The notes under the pieces are model-generated. The model searched no databases, was not told the origin of the DNA, and saw nothing but the letters and a program-made list of their open reading frames with translations. From positions 92,738-156,737 of the forward strand of contig JADLDY010000001.1 in NCBI GenBank assembly GCA_020846435.1: 64,000 nucleotides of DNA, given 5' to 3'. Of this stretch, positions 1 through 7,228 are shown one piece after another. This DNA comes from Deltaproteobacteria bacterium. GTDB lineage: Bacteria; Desulfobacterota; GWC2-55-46. How positions within the stretch are numbered: position 1 is the stretch's first letter; every line of letters begins with the position of its first letter. Made by a program: the position numbers and the translations under genes.

Positions 1-8
1 GATACTTC

Positions 9-503
9 ATGGCAAAGGAGCTTCAGTTCTCGCTCGCCTTTGTCATTGTCCTCGCTCTCCTCGGCGGCATATTCCTTCAGGCTCTCTCTTCAGCCCTCAT
101 AAGCTACTGGAAGCTCAAGACCCCGTTCCTCGGTGTTTTTCTCATCGCGGGCTATGGCGCGATAGTCGTCCTTCTGGCTGTCTTTTTCACTCACAGGCTC
201 ATAGGCCCCTTCAAGAGGCTCGAATACGAGATGAAGCTCATCCGTGACGGGAACCTCTCAAAGCGCCTTTCCATACGCACGCACGACGACCTGCACATAA
301 GGAACTTCGTCAGGTACGTCAATTTGTTCCTGTCCAGGTTCGAGGAAATGAGCGAGGAGTACAACCGCCTCAACAGCACCGTCATCACGAAGCTCGACAT
401 GGCCGTCGAAGAGCTCTCAAGGGGCAGTATGGAATGCCCGCGGCTCAAAGCGGAGATCGAGGACCTGAGGAAACAGGTCAGGGAGTTCAGGGAAAAATGG
501 TAA
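9..503 (+). CDS. Stand-alone HAMP-domain membrane protein
   Basis: Membrane protein of 164 residues. Two hydrophobic segments (about residues 7-28 and 40-61) flank a short loop. The second runs into a HAMP-like linker (about 60-112) with the usual proline just after the membrane exit (P67), then a coiled-coil tail. No kinase, cyclase or methyl-accepting output domain is present, so a role in relaying or tuning a membrane signal is only inference. The frame is open to the left edge of the window, so an upstream start cannot be excluded. The last 7 bases overlap the nuclease gene, which suggests the two are translated together. Confidence 0.75.
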   Translation: MAKELQFSLAFVIVLALLGGIFLQALSSALISYWKLKTPFLGVFLIAGYGAIVVLLAVFFTHRLIGPFKRLEYEMKLIRDGNLSKRLSIRTHDDLHIRNFVRYVNLFLSRFEEMSEEYNRLNSTVITKLDMAVEELSRGSMECPRLKAEIEDLRKQVREFREKW

Positions 504-1258
504 AGGCTGTCCTTAACAACGCGAAGGCGCTCCTTCTGGCCGTCCTTTTCGCGGCTGTTCCTCTGATAGCGGCGGCTGCCATGCCTTCCGGCGATTACTT
601 CGTCAGGGACGTCATCGACGGGGATACCATCGTCCTCGATAACGGAGTGACAGTAAGGTACGTCGGCATGGACACGCCTGAGATAAACGAGCCTTTTTAC
701 CTCGAGGCCAAGGTCAGGAACGTCATGCTCGTGCAGGGCAGGCACGTGAGGGTCCTCGTGTGCGGCATGGAGCCGACTGACAAGTACGGCCGCGTACTCG
801 CCTGGGTCACTTCCGGCGGCACGCCTGTGAACGAGACGCTCCTTAAAGAGGGGCTCGCCAAGGTGTTGACCATCCCGCCGTGCGGCCTGGTGAGGGCCAA
901 CGCGTACAAGGCCCTTGAAAACGAGGCCAGGGCAAAGAAGCTCGGCATCTGGAGCGCGATAGCCAGGAGCGCTGTAAGGGAGATAACCCCGGTGGAGGCC
1001 AGAATGCACCTGGGCGAGACCGTAAGGCTCCGCGGCACTGTCCAGTCGGTCATGCCCTGGGGCAGGAGCTGGTTTCTGGACTTCAGGAGCCCTAACGGCT
1101 TTCGCGCAGTCGTGATACCGAAAGCCTCCGACGAGTTCGACATGAGGGGCATGAACGTCCTTGACCTGCGCGGCAGGGAGGTCGTGATAACAGGCGTGAT
1201 AACTTTGCGCAACGGCGTCCCTGAGATGCTCATAGACTCGCCTTCGAGGATAGAGTAA
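497..1258 (+). CDS. Secreted thermonuclease (SNase family) with C-terminal OB-like domain
   Basis: Staphylococcal-nuclease-type endonuclease of 253 residues. A signal peptide or anchor covers about residues 8-28. The SNase fold follows with the DGDT motif (41-44), and the three catalytic positions of the family are visible: R54 in VRYVG, E62 in DTPE, R99 in TDKYGR. It is therefore probably active on exported or periplasmic nucleic acid. Residues after about 165 (the LRGTV and VVITGVI strands) look like a small OB-type beta-barrel, probably for nucleic-acid binding. I chose the ATG at 497, which overlaps the stop of the HAMP gene, because the signal peptide begins there; the in-frame ATG at 434 would place 21 polar residues in front of it. 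Confidence 0.85.
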   Translation: MVKAVLNNAKALLLAVLFAAVPLIAAAAMPSGDYFVRDVIDGDTIVLDNGVTVRYVGMDTPEINEPFYLEAKVRNVMLVQGRHVRVLVCGMEPTDKYGRVLAWVTSGGTPVNETLLKEGLAKVLTIPPCGLVRANAYKALENEARAKKLGIWSAIARSAVREITPVEARMHLGETVRLRGTVQSVMPWGRSWFLDFRSPNGFRAVVIPKASDEFDMRGMNVLDLRGREVVITGVITLRNGVPEMLIDSPSRIE

Positions 1259-1280
1259 GGTCAAAAAGCCGCTTTTTTTG

Positions 1281-1309
1281 TTGACTTCCCATTCGCCAGT
1301 TTATATTAT
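1281..1309 (+). promoter_or_regulatory. Sigma-70 promoter of tRNA-Cys
   Basis: TTGACT (1281-1286) and TATTAT (1304-1309) are separated by 17 bases, placing transcription start near 1316, a few bases before the tRNA. Both boxes match consensus at 5 of 6 positions. Confidence 0.65.
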
Positions 1310-1322
1310 TACCGGATAATTC

Positions 1323-1397
1323 GGCGGCGTGCCCAAGTGGTAAGGGAGCAGTCTGCAAAACTGCCATTCAGCGGTTCGAATCCGCTCGCCGCCTCCA
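1323..1397 (+). tRNA. tRNA-Cys (GCA)
   Basis: A full cloverleaf can be folded. The acceptor stem pairs GGCGGCG (1323-1329) with CGCCGCC (1387-1393). The anticodon stem GCAGT/ACTGC encloses loop CTGCAAA with anticodon GCA at 1355-1357. The T arm contains GGTTCGAATCC. Discriminator T1394 is followed by an encoded CCA (1395-1397). A promoter and a terminator bracket it, so it is a monocistronic tRNA gene. Confidence 0.97.
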
Positions 1398-1412
1398 TTT
1401 TTCCAATGATTC

Positions 1413-1445
1413 AGCCTGCCGGACATCCGGCAGGCTGTTTTTTTT
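1413..1445 (+). terminator. Rho-independent terminator after tRNA-Cys
   Basis: Near-perfect inverted repeat AGCCTGCCGGA / TCCGGCAGGCT (1413-1423 with 1426-1436) followed by G and eight T. It lies 16 bases after the tRNA. Confidence 0.9.
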
Positions 1446-1519
1446 GCCGCTACTTTACTCTCCATAAACCGTTAAAAAATCATACCCATGAGGGCAACGC
1501 GGATATATAATAAGGGGCC

Positions 1520-2230
1520 ATGGCAAACGAAGCGGTCTTCTCGATAAAGGGGCTTACCAAGGTCTACCGGATGGGGGAGGTGAGCGTGCACGCCCTGCGC
1601 GGGGTAGACCTCGACCTCTACGACGGCGAGCTCGTCGTATTCCTCGGCCCTTCGGGCAGCGGGAAGTCAACCCTCCTCAACATCATGGGCGGGCTCGATA
1701 CCGCTACCGAAGGCCATGTCTCGTACAGGGGAAAAGACCTCACGAGGGCGGGTGAGGCCGAGCTCACCGGGTACCGGCGCTTCCATGTCGGCTTCGTATT
1801 CCAGTTCTATAACCTCATACCAAGCCTTACAGCCAAAGAGAACGTCGCCGTGGTGACCGAGATAGCCTCGAAACCGATGCGCCCGGAGGACGCCCTCTCC
1901 ATCGTCGGCCTCGGCGGCCGCCTCGATCATTTCCCCGCACAGCTCTCGGGCGGCGAGCAGCAGAGGGTCGCCATAGCCAGAGCGATATCCAAAAACCCTG
2001 ATGTGCTCTTGTGCGATGAGCCCACAGGCGCGCTCGATTCCGAAACAGGCATCGTCGTCCTCGAGGCGCTCGAGAGGATAAACCGTGAGCTTCACACGAC
2101 TACCGCCATAATAACCCACAACTCTGACATAGCGGCGATGGCCGACAGGGTCGTGCATCTGAGCAACGGCCAGATAACCGAGGTCGCGACCAACTCCGTG
2201 AAAAAGCCGCCCAGGGAGATACACTGGTAG
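1520..2230 (+). CDS. ABC transporter ATP-binding protein (LolD/MacB type)
   Basis: Cytoplasmic ATPase of 236 residues for the permease encoded 2 bases downstream. All ABC motifs are present: Walker [10 protein letters not shown] (43-51), Q-loop Q95, signature LSGGEQQR (142-149), Walker B VLLCDE (162-167) and switch H200. Sequence and context place it in the LolD/MacB/DevA branch, which pairs with FtsX-like permeases. Gene order ATPase, permease, membrane-fusion protein matches Gram-negative tripartite exporters. The exported substrate cannot be read from sequence. Confidence 0.92.
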   Translation: MANEAVFSIKGLTKVYRMGEVSVHALRGVDLDLYDGELVVFLGPSGSGKSTLLNIMGGLDTATEGHVSYRGKDLTRAGEAELTGYRRFHVGFVFQFYNLIPSLTAKENVAVVTEIASKPMRPEDALSIVGLGGRLDHFPAQLSGGEQQRVAIARAISKNPDVLLCDEPTGALDSETGIVVLEALERINRELHTTTAIITHNSDIAAMADRVVHLSNGQITEVATNSVKKPPREIHW

Positions 2231-2231
2231 A

Positions 2232-4595
2232 GTGAAGGCTATCGACATAAAACTCCTGCGAGACCTCCTCAGGATGAAGGGGCAGGTCCTGGCCATCGTC
2301 CTCATCATAGTGAGCGGCGTCTCTACCTATGTCATGTTCCTGAGCACGATGGACTCCCTTACGCTCACGAGGGACGCCTTTTACAGGGAGTACGGCTTTG
2401 CCGACGCGTTCGTCTCTTTAAAGAGAGCCCCTGAGTCCATTAAAAAGAGGATCGAGGAGATCCCAGGTGTTCAGGCGGTCGAGACGAGGGTCGTTGCCGA
2501 GGTCAAGCTCAAGGTCAGGGACTTCGGAGAGCCTGTGACCGGCAGGCTCGTCTCCCTCCCTGAGCGCGGCGAGCCCCGCATCAACAGGCTCTATTTGAGG
2601 AACGGACGGCTCCCTGACCCGTCAAGGGAGGATGAGGCCGTAGTAAGCGAGGCGTTCGCAGAGGCGCACGGACTCGAGCCCGGGGACGAGGCAGGGGCCG
2701 TGATAAACGGCAGGTGGCGGCGTTTGAGGATAGTCGGCGTCGCGCTCTCCCCGGAGTTCGTCATGCAGGTGAGGCCCGGCGCCCTCTCCCCTGACTACAA
2801 GCGTTACGCCATAGTCTGGATGGGAAGGAAGGCTATCGCCACTGCGTACGGCATGGACGGCGCGTTCAACGACGCGGTCATCGAGATGACGCAGGGCGCT
2901 CGCGCGCATGAGCTCATGGCGAGGCTCGACGGCCTCCTTGCCAGGTACGGCGGGCTCGGCTCTTATCTGCGCGAAGACCAGCTGTCGCACCGCTTTTTGA
3001 ACGAGGAGTTCAAGCAGTTGGAGAGGAGCGCCACGATATTCCCCGCCATATTCATTGGCGTGGCGGCCTTCCTCCTCAATGTCGTCATAACAAGGATCGT
3101 GAGCACGCAGAGGGACCAGCTTGCCGCTCTCAAGGCGTTCGGCTATTCTAACGCCGCTGTCGGGGCCCACTATGTCAAGATGGTCATGTTGATAGTCGCC
3201 GTCGGCGTAATAGGCGGAGTCCTCCTCGGCTGGTGGTTCGGCGGCAAGCTCGCGGGTATCTACATGGTCTTTTACAGGTTCCCGTACCTCAAGATGACTC
3301 TCGGGCCGGGCGTCGTCATATCGGTCGCGCTTATTACGGGCCTGTCAGCCCTTGCAGGCGCCATCTTCGCCGTGAGGCGGGCGGCTGTCCTCGCGCCAGC
3401 TGAGGCTTTGAGGCCTGAGCCTCCGGCGAGGTACTCCCGGAGCCTGATCGAGAGGTTCTCTCTTGGCAAAGCCCTGTCCCAGCCGACGAGGATGATAATA
3501 AGGAGCCTCGAGAGAAGGCCTCTGAAGTCGCTGCTTTCAATCACAGGCATCTCGATGTCGTGCGCCATACTGATCTCAGGCATGTTCTCCGGTGACTCGA
3601 TAGACTACCTGATAGATGTACAGTTCAAGCGTTCGCAGAAAGAGGACATGTCAGTCACGTTCATAGAGCCTTCCTCGTGGAAGGCCCTCTACGAACTCCA
3701 GGGCATGGAGGGGGTCAGGAAGTCTGAGCCCTTGCGCGCCGTTCCTGTCAGGCTCCGGAACGCGAACAGCAGTTACAGGACTTCGATACAGGGCATAGAC
3801 CCGTCGAACACGATGCAAAAGCTCCTCGATTCCTCGCTGGAGCCTGTCGATATACCTCCCAGGGGCATTGTGCTGACCGATTACCTGGGAGAGATGCTCG
3901 GCGTCAGGCCCGGGGACATGCTTACCGTCGAGGTGCTCGAGGGCGCGCGCCCGGTCGCGCTGTTACCGGTCGCAGGCCTCGTGAAGCAGTACATAGGCAT
4001 CTCCGGGTACATGGACATAGACAGCCTTAACAGGCTCACCGGCGAGGGGAGGGCCATAACCGGCTCTCTCCTTGCCATTGACCGGGAGCGCATCGGCGCG
4101 ATATACAAGAAGATGATCGACATGCCTGCGGTTGCCGGGACAGCGGTGAGGGCCGACGAGATAAAGAACTTTTACGACACGCAGGCTGAGGTGCTCCTTT
4201 TTTTTACCTTCATAGCGACCCTCCTCGCCTCGACGATAGCCTTCGGCGTGATATACAACAGCGCGCGCATTGCCCTGTCCGAAAGGAACAGGGAGCTGGC
4301 GAGCCTTCGCGTTCTGGGTTATACCAAGGCCGAGATATCGTACATATTCCTCGGCGAGCTGGCAGTGCTGACCCTCGCGTCTCTGCCGCTGGGTTTCGTG
4401 CTAGGGCACAGCATAAGCGCCTATATCGCCGGGGCCTTGAGCTCTGATCTGTACCGCGTACCGCTTGTCATAAAGACCGACACCTACGCCTTTGCCGCGG
4501 CGGTTGTCCTTGCCTCGGCCGTTGTGTCCGGGCTTATCGTACGTTACAGGCTCGGCAGGCTTGACCTTGTCGAGGCCTTGAAAGCGAGGGAGTGA
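2232..4595 (+). CDS. ABC transporter permease with two FtsX domains
   Basis: Inner-membrane permease of 787 residues, GTG start one base after the ATPase stop. An N-terminal membrane helix (about 14-35) precedes a periplasmic domain. Three helices at about 268-395 form the first FtsX domain, and the pattern repeats (helix about 430-450, periplasmic domain, three helices about 655-780). The duplicated architecture, about twice the length of LolC/E or MacB membrane parts, is typical of the DUF214/FtsX-like large permeases. With the neighbouring ATPase and HlyD-like protein it probably forms a mechanotransmitting exporter rather than a channel. Confidence 0.9.
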   Translation: MKAIDIKLLRDLLRMKGQVLAIVLIIVSGVSTYVMFLSTMDSLTLTRDAFYREYGFADAFVSLKRAPESIKKRIEEIPGVQAVETRVVAEVKLKVRDFGEPVTGRLVSLPERGEPRINRLYLRNGRLPDPSREDEAVVSEAFAEAHGLEPGDEAGAVINGRWRRLRIVGVALSPEFVMQVRPGALSPDYKRYAIVWMGRKAIATAYGMDGAFNDAVIEMTQGARAHELMARLDGLLARYGGLGSYLREDQLSHRFLNEEFKQLERSATIFPAIFIGVAAFLLNVVITRIVSTQRDQLAALKAFGYSNAAVGAHYVKMVMLIVAVGVIGGVLLGWWFGGKLAGIYMVFYRFPYLKMTLGPGVVISVALITGLSALAGAIFAVRRAAVLAPAEALRPEPPARYSRSLIERFSLGKALSQPTRMIIRSLERRPLKSLLSITGISMSCAILISGMFSGDSIDYLIDVQFKRSQKEDMSVTFIEPSSWKALYELQGMEGVRKSEPLRAVPVRLRNANSSYRTSIQGIDPSNTMQKLLDSSLEPVDIPPRGIVLTDYLGEMLGVRPGDMLTVEVLEGARPVALLPVAGLVKQYIGISGYMDIDSLNRLTGEGRAITGSLLAIDRERIGAIYKKMIDMPAVAGTAVRADEIKNFYDTQAEVLLFFTFIATLLASTIAFGVIYNSARIALSERNRELASLRVLGYTKAEISYIFLGELAVLTLASLPLGFVLGHSISAYIAGALSSDLYRVPLVIKTDTYAFAAAVVLASAVVSGLIVRYRLGRLDLVEALKARE

Positions 4596-4598
4596 AAG

Positions 4599-5810
4599 AT
4601 GCCTCTTAAAAGAAAAATATGGATTGCCGTTGCCGCGCTGGCGGTACTGGCCGCGCTTGTCTACGGGTTCGTGCCAGAGGCTGTGGAGGTCGAGACAGCG
4701 AAGGTCGAGACCGGGCCGATGATGGTGACGGTCGACGAGGAGGGAAAGACGCTCGTCAAGGATAGGTTCGTGCTCTCGGTCCCTGTCGCCGGTTACATGA
4801 GAAGGCTCTCTTTTGACGTGGGTGACGCCGTCTCAAAAGGGCAGGCGATGATCGAGCTTGAGCCGCTTCGCTCCGTGGAGCTCGACCCGAGGTCAAGGGC
4901 CGCGGCCGAGGCAGGTGTTGCCGCCGCCGCAGCCACAGTCAGCGCCTCAGAGCAGAACGAGGCGGCCAGGAGGTCAGAGGCCTGGCTCGCGAAAGAAGAT
5001 CTCACAAGGGCAAAGGCCCTTTTTGACGGCGGACATATCTCAAAGAGCGCCTTTGACAGGGCGCAGAGCGCGGCCAGTCAGACGGAAGCCGCGTGGGGCG
5101 CGGCCTCTTCCAGCGTAAAGACAGCCCGCGCCGAGCTCGCGAGGGCCAGAGCCGCCCTCGGCTACTCTCTGGCAGAAGGCATTGGTGAGAGCCGTGTAAA
5201 GGCGGTCTCCGTGCGCTCCCCTGTAAAGGGGCGCATATTGAAGCTCCACAAAGAGAGCGAAGGGACCGTTGCCGCCGGAGAGCCTTTGGCCGATGTCGGG
5301 GACACGGCTTCCCTTGAGGTGCGCGCGGAGGTCCTCTCCTCGGACGCTGTCAGCATAAAGCCTCTCTCTCCTGTTTTCTTTGAGCGATGGGGAGGGTCTA
5401 CAAGGCTCGAAGGCAAGGTAAGGTCTGTCGAGCCCGCGGCGTTCACGAAGGTCTCGAGCCTCGGGGTCGAGGAGCAACGCGTCGTCGTCATATCCGACAT
5501 AACGTCGGCCCCCGATGACTGGCAGAAGCTTGGCGACGGGTACAGGGTCGAGGCGAGGTTCGTCGTCTGGGAGTCTCAAAAGGCCTTGAAGGTCCCGGCG
5601 AGCGCGGTCTTCAGGACAGGGGACACTCATGCGGTATTCGCAGTCAAGGACGGCCGAGCTCAAAAGAGGCTGGTAAGGATCGGCCAGATGAACGGGATCG
5701 CCGCTGAGGTGACTGAAGGCCTTTCAGAGGGCGAGGAGGTCGTTATTCATCCTGACGACGCGCTCAAGGATGGCGCGAGGGTCAAAAAGGCGGCCCCTTC
5801 CGCCAGGTAA
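4599..5810 (+). CDS. HlyD/MacA-family membrane-fusion protein
   Basis: Periplasmic adaptor of 403 residues for the preceding ABC exporter, starting 3 bases after the permease stop. A single N-terminal membrane anchor (about 7-24) is followed by one half of the lipoyl-like domain (about 60-85), a long alpha-hairpin rich in Ala, Glu and Arg (about 95-190) that would contact an outer-membrane TolC-type duct, the second lipoyl half (RSPVKGRI, about 204-230) and a beta-barrel with membrane-proximal domain. No outer-membrane factor is encoded nearby, so a shared TolC is expected. It ends the operon; no strong terminator is visible. Confidence 0.9.
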   Translation: MPLKRKIWIAVAALAVLAALVYGFVPEAVEVETAKVETGPMMVTVDEEGKTLVKDRFVLSVPVAGYMRRLSFDVGDAVSKGQAMIELEPLRSVELDPRSRAAAEAGVAAAAATVSASEQNEAARRSEAWLAKEDLTRAKALFDGGHISKSAFDRAQSAASQTEAAWGAASSSVKTARAELARARAALGYSLAEGIGESRVKAVSVRSPVKGRILKLHKESEGTVAAGEPLADVGDTASLEVRAEVLSSDAVSIKPLSPVFFERWGGSTRLEGKVRSVEPAAFTKVSSLGVEEQRVVVISDITSAPDDWQKLGDGYRVEARFVVWESQKALKVPASAVFRTGDTHAVFAVKDGRAQKRLVRIGQMNGIAAEVTEGLSEGEEVVIHPDDALKDGARVKKAAPSAR

Positions 5811-5836
5811 AGGCGCTTGGCGGGTTCGAGCTGTTT

Positions 5837-5852
5837 TGTGATGAAAATCACA
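5837..5852. promoter_or_regulatory. CRP/FNR-family operator-like palindrome
   Basis: TGTGA-N6-TCACA, a perfect match to the E. coli CRP consensus half-sites, in the gap upstream of the cytochrome operon. It lies 405 bases before the first start codon and about 170 bases upstream of the predicted transcription start. A CRP/FNR-superfamily regulator binding here is inference. Confidence 0.5.
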
Positions 5853-6001
5853 GTTTTTCCGCTGTGGAGCATGTTAAAGTTTAATTTTTAATGTATGTTC
5901 TCGCATGGAAGCGGCCGTCATTGAAGCCTCGGAGGTCCCGAAAGGGCCTGGCAGGCTTTGGGCGGCCTTTCTGATTATTGGTTTTTGAAGGATTTCATAT
6001 C

Positions 6002-6010
6002 TGATATACT
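6002..6010 (+). promoter_or_regulatory. Extended -10 promoter candidate for the cytochrome operon
   Basis: TGATATACT reads as an extended -10 (TG, one base, TATACT). No good -35 is seen. Transcription from about 6017 would give a leader of about 240 bases containing the hairpins at 6077-6155. Confidence 0.35.
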
Positions 6011-6076
6011 GATAAACTGTTAAAGTCGGGGTGCTCTGCCACCGATATCATCCAGTGCCGCAGTCATACCGGCTTG

Positions 6077-6155
6077 CCGGGAAAGCCCGCAAACAGTTGT
6101 CCTGAGATGGTTTCCCGGAAGAGGTCTTTTAATCATCCATTAAAAAATCTTCCGG
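6077..6155 (+). promoter_or_regulatory. Structured leader with two mutually exclusive hairpins
   Basis: Hairpin 1 pairs CCGGGAAA (6077-6084) with TTTCCCGG (6111-6118). Hairpin 2 pairs CCGGAAGA (6115-6122) with TCTTCCGG (6148-6155), extended inside by TTTTAAT/ATTAAAA (6127-6133 with 6039+100 to 6145). They share CCGG at 6115-6118 and cannot form together, as in attenuators and riboswitches. Hairpin 2 has no T-run after it, so it is not a standard terminator. It matches no riboswitch family that I recognise. Confidence 0.4.
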
Positions 6156-6257
6156 AAGAATGGCGCGTTTCGTAATTTTAATCACTTATTTCGCACTGGA
6201 TATGTTCTATAACCACATATGTTCGGCGCTCTCTTTTCTGGGCGCATGGAGGATTGA

Positions 6258-7223
6258 ATGTCAGAAGCAGGGGTAGTGGCAGCCGGCAGGCAGGAAGAAT
6301 TACTTGCCGTAAAACCATTTGAACAGCAACGCGTGCAGTTCGAGGGCTGGCTGGTCTTCGTTGCCATACTGGTGACGCTCGCGTGCGCGTACGAGTCCCT
6401 GGCGCAGACCTTCGTGCCTGCGGCAAGCATCCTCTCGATGCTTCACACGTACGGGATAATGGAGGCCTACCCCGTGGTCTACGAGCCGGGCAAGGGCATA
6501 TGGCGGCTCATGGGCTGGACCGGCTCCGGCATGATGGTCCTCATGATGGCGTATACCATCAGGAAGAGGCTCGGGCACAAGTCTTCCCTGGGCTCCATGC
6601 GCGTGTGGCTCAACTTCCACATGCTCATGGGCATCGTAGGGCCGATACTCATAACCTTCCATACCACTTTCAAGTTCGGCGGGCTCATAGGCACGAGCTA
6701 CTGGGCCATGCTCGCGACCGTCATGTTCGGAGTCGTCGGCAGGTACATCTACATCCAGATACCCAGGGGCATCAACGGCGCCGAGCTTTCCATGAAGGAC
6801 ATAGACTCCATAGTCGGCGCCATGGAAAAGCGCATAGAGAGCCAGCTCGAGAAAAAGGGAGTCGACCAGAAGAAGATCCTCTCTCTCCTGAACGGCGTGA
6901 ACGACGCCGCCGTGCACGACGGGAACGGCTTTGTGGTCCTTCTACACCTCATAGCGAACGACCTGAAGAACAGGTTCAGGACCTGGAAGTTGAAGCGCGC
7001 CATCGTGAGGCAGTTCGGCTTTGACAGCTGGACGGCGGAAAAGACGATCGCCCTGGTCAAGAAGAAGGCCGCGCTCGTGAGGAAGAAGAGCCTCCTGTCA
7101 ACGACCCACAGGATGCTCAAATACTGGCACGTCGTCCACATACCGCTTGCCATAGTGATGTTCTCTATCATGTTCATACATATCATCGTATACTTCGTGT
7201 TCAGCCCTTCTGCCGGGTATTAA
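6258..7223 (+). CDS. Predicted diheme cytochrome b, inner-membrane
   Basis: Integral membrane protein of 321 residues with about five hydrophobic helices (about 31-49, 86-101, 116-137, 147-168, 291-315) and a charged 110-residue loop (about 170-280). H121 and H135 lie on one helix and H294 and H308 on another, each pair 14 residues apart. This is the arrangement by which cytochrome b-type four-helix bundles hold two stacked hemes. It is probably the quinol-oxidising or electron-entry module for the giant cytochrome encoded 5 bases downstream. No dehydrogenase or ferredoxin domain is fused. I do not recognise a named family; ferric-reductase-like transmembrane proteins are the nearest concept. 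Confidence 0.7.
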   Translation: MSEAGVVAAGRQEELLAVKPFEQQRVQFEGWLVFVAILVTLACAYESLAQTFVPAASILSMLHTYGIMEAYPVVYEPGKGIWRLMGWTGSGMMVLMMAYTIRKRLGHKSSLGSMRVWLNFHMLMGIVGPILITFHTTFKFGGLIGTSYWAMLATVMFGVVGRYIYIQIPRGINGAELSMKDIDSIVGAMEKRIESQLEKKGVDQKKILSLLNGVNDAAVHDGNGFVVLLHLIANDLKNRFRTWKLKRAIVRQFGFDSWTAEKTIALVKKKAALVRKKSLLSTTHRMLKYWHVVHIPLAIVMFSIMFIHIIVYFVFSPSAGY

Positions 7224-7228
7224 AGAAA

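Noticed and set aside
6040..6155. Cobalamin or GEMM cyclic-dinucleotide riboswitch
   Set aside because: Words such as GGGAAA, CCCGC and GCAAAC occur, but the conserved core order of either family cannot be laid out; kept only as an unnamed structured leader.
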